From an uncultured Gammaproteobacteria bacterium (lineage in GTDB: Bacteria; Pseudomonadota; Gammaproteobacteria; Acidiferrobacterales; CAJVXG01), in the NCBI GenBank assembly GCA_913009215.1, contig CAJVXG010000025.1, positions 1-13,258 of the forward strand: 13,258 nucleotides of DNA, given 5' to 3'. Both the position numbers and the translations under genes were made by a program. This document shows, in pieces, positions 12,765-13,258 of the stretch; positions within the stretch are counted from its first letter, which is position 1; each line of letters begins with the position of its first letter. The notes under the pieces were generated by a model. It was not told the origin of the DNA, did not search any database, and saw only the letters and a list, made by a program, of their open reading frames with translations.

Positions 12765-13258
12765 GTGAGAAGCATATTGTTGAGCGCGATTAGCATTGTT
12801 GCTGGATGCCTCATATTAATAATCAATAACAATGCCGTGGCAGATTATGCCTCACTGAATAAGCGTTACTATGCCATCAAAAAATATCTCGATCAAAGTC
12901 AATTTGAAACCCCTATTTATATCCATTCCAGTTTGAGCAAGCAAAGCCTGAAAGGAGAGGTCTATGGTCTGATACATAACCCGGATATTACTTTTGAGCA
13001 ACTCGGGAAGGCCTTTGCCAATTACAAGAACTGGTGTGAATTTATACCATTACACCTTAACGTTAAGGCCTGTATTTATCAGCGCATAAACAAGCGAAGA
13101 TATCTGACCTTTTATGTGGGCAGAAAATTTTACCAGGCACCGGAAGATGTATACCGGGTGCGATACCGCTTCCGCCTGGTGACAATGACCAAAGGTTATT
13201 TTAATGTCGTTCTTAACGCCCCGTATGGCCCGGCCGGCACCAGCAACTATCTTTTACA
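12765..13258 (+). CDS. Exported protein of unknown function (5' part, cut by window end)
   Basis: An open frame runs from GTG 12765 to the end of the window (164 codons) without a stop. The N-terminus has a signal-like segment (RSILLSAISIVAGCLILII) with a possible signal peptidase I site at AVA/DYA. A VAGC sequence at residues 12-15 also fits a lipobox, but the hydrophobic run continues after the Cys, so lipidation is less likely. An AGAGG (12757-12761) lies close to the GTG; TTG at 12777 or 12780 are alternative starts. The mature part is rich in Tyr and basic residues, with NWCEFIPLHLNVKACIYQ (two Cys) and a C-terminal stretch ending GPAGTSNYLL. I do not recognise the family. It is divergent from the response regulator, which might suggest an envelope role, but that is inference. 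Confidence 0.75.
   Translation, partial: MRSILLSAISIVAGCLILIINNNAVADYASLNKRYYAIKKYLDQSQFETPIYIHSSLSKQSLKGEVYGLIHNPDITFEQLGKAFANYKNWCEFIPLHLNVKACIYQRINKRRYLTFYVGRKFYQAPEDVYRVRYRFRLVTMTKGYFNVVLNAPYGPAGTSNYLL

Overview
The window looks like chromosomal DNA from a free-living, facultatively anaerobic gammaproteobacterium, possibly from a sulfur-oxidising or otherwise environmental lineage. The support is the gene content: a DsrC/TusE-family protein beside an SseA sulfurtransferase, a QseB/PmrA-type two-component system beside an EptA lipid A transferase, a B12-dependent ribonucleotide reductase behind an FNR/Anr-type promoter, and PiuC with MsrB. Genus cannot be named from this sequence. I see no IS element, integrase, tRNA, rRNA or CRISPR array.

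Layout, left to right. (1) Positions 79-1325, plus strand: a DsrC/TusE-like protein that has lost every cysteine, then an SseA-type 3-mercaptopyruvate sulfurtransferase, with a strong hairpin between them. (2) 1336-2319, minus strand, convergent: a cyclic-nucleotide-binding-like domain fused to a GGDEF domain whose catalytic motif is degenerate but whose RxxD inhibitory site is intact, suggesting a c-di-GMP receptor rather than a synthase. (3) 2454-4161, plus strand: a very basic exported protein made of three diverged copies of one ~110-residue domain, followed 13 bp later by a small exported DUF3617-family protein. (4) A perfect 19-bp bidirectional terminator (4189-4231) separates these from a minus-strand exported MORN-repeat protein. 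(5) 4839-5925, minus strand: piuC then msrB, one base apart. (6) 6010-8275, minus strand: a host-attachment/BaeRF-family protein then the class II ribonucleotide reductase nrdJ, preceded by a perfect FNR/Anr box placed as in class II FNR promoters. (7) 8532-12393, minus strand: response regulator, sensor kinase and EptA phosphoethanolamine transferase. PmrA-type direct repeats lie before the regulator and before eptA, each exactly 10 nt from a TAnACT -10 element. (8) 12765-end, plus strand: the start of an exported protein of unknown function, cut by the window edge.

How it fits together (inference): the RR-HK-eptA block is an autoregulated envelope-stress circuit that decorates lipid A with phosphoethanolamine. 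The BaeRF-nrdJ operon would supply deoxyribonucleotides without oxygen when FNR/Anr is active. PiuC and MsrB are iron- and oxidation-related enzymes. The most unusual items are the cysteine-free DsrC-like protein, the cNMP/degenerate-GGDEF fusion, the triplicated basic exported protein, the paired PmrA promoters with a possible small ORF in the regulator leader, and the BaeRF-nrdJ pairing.
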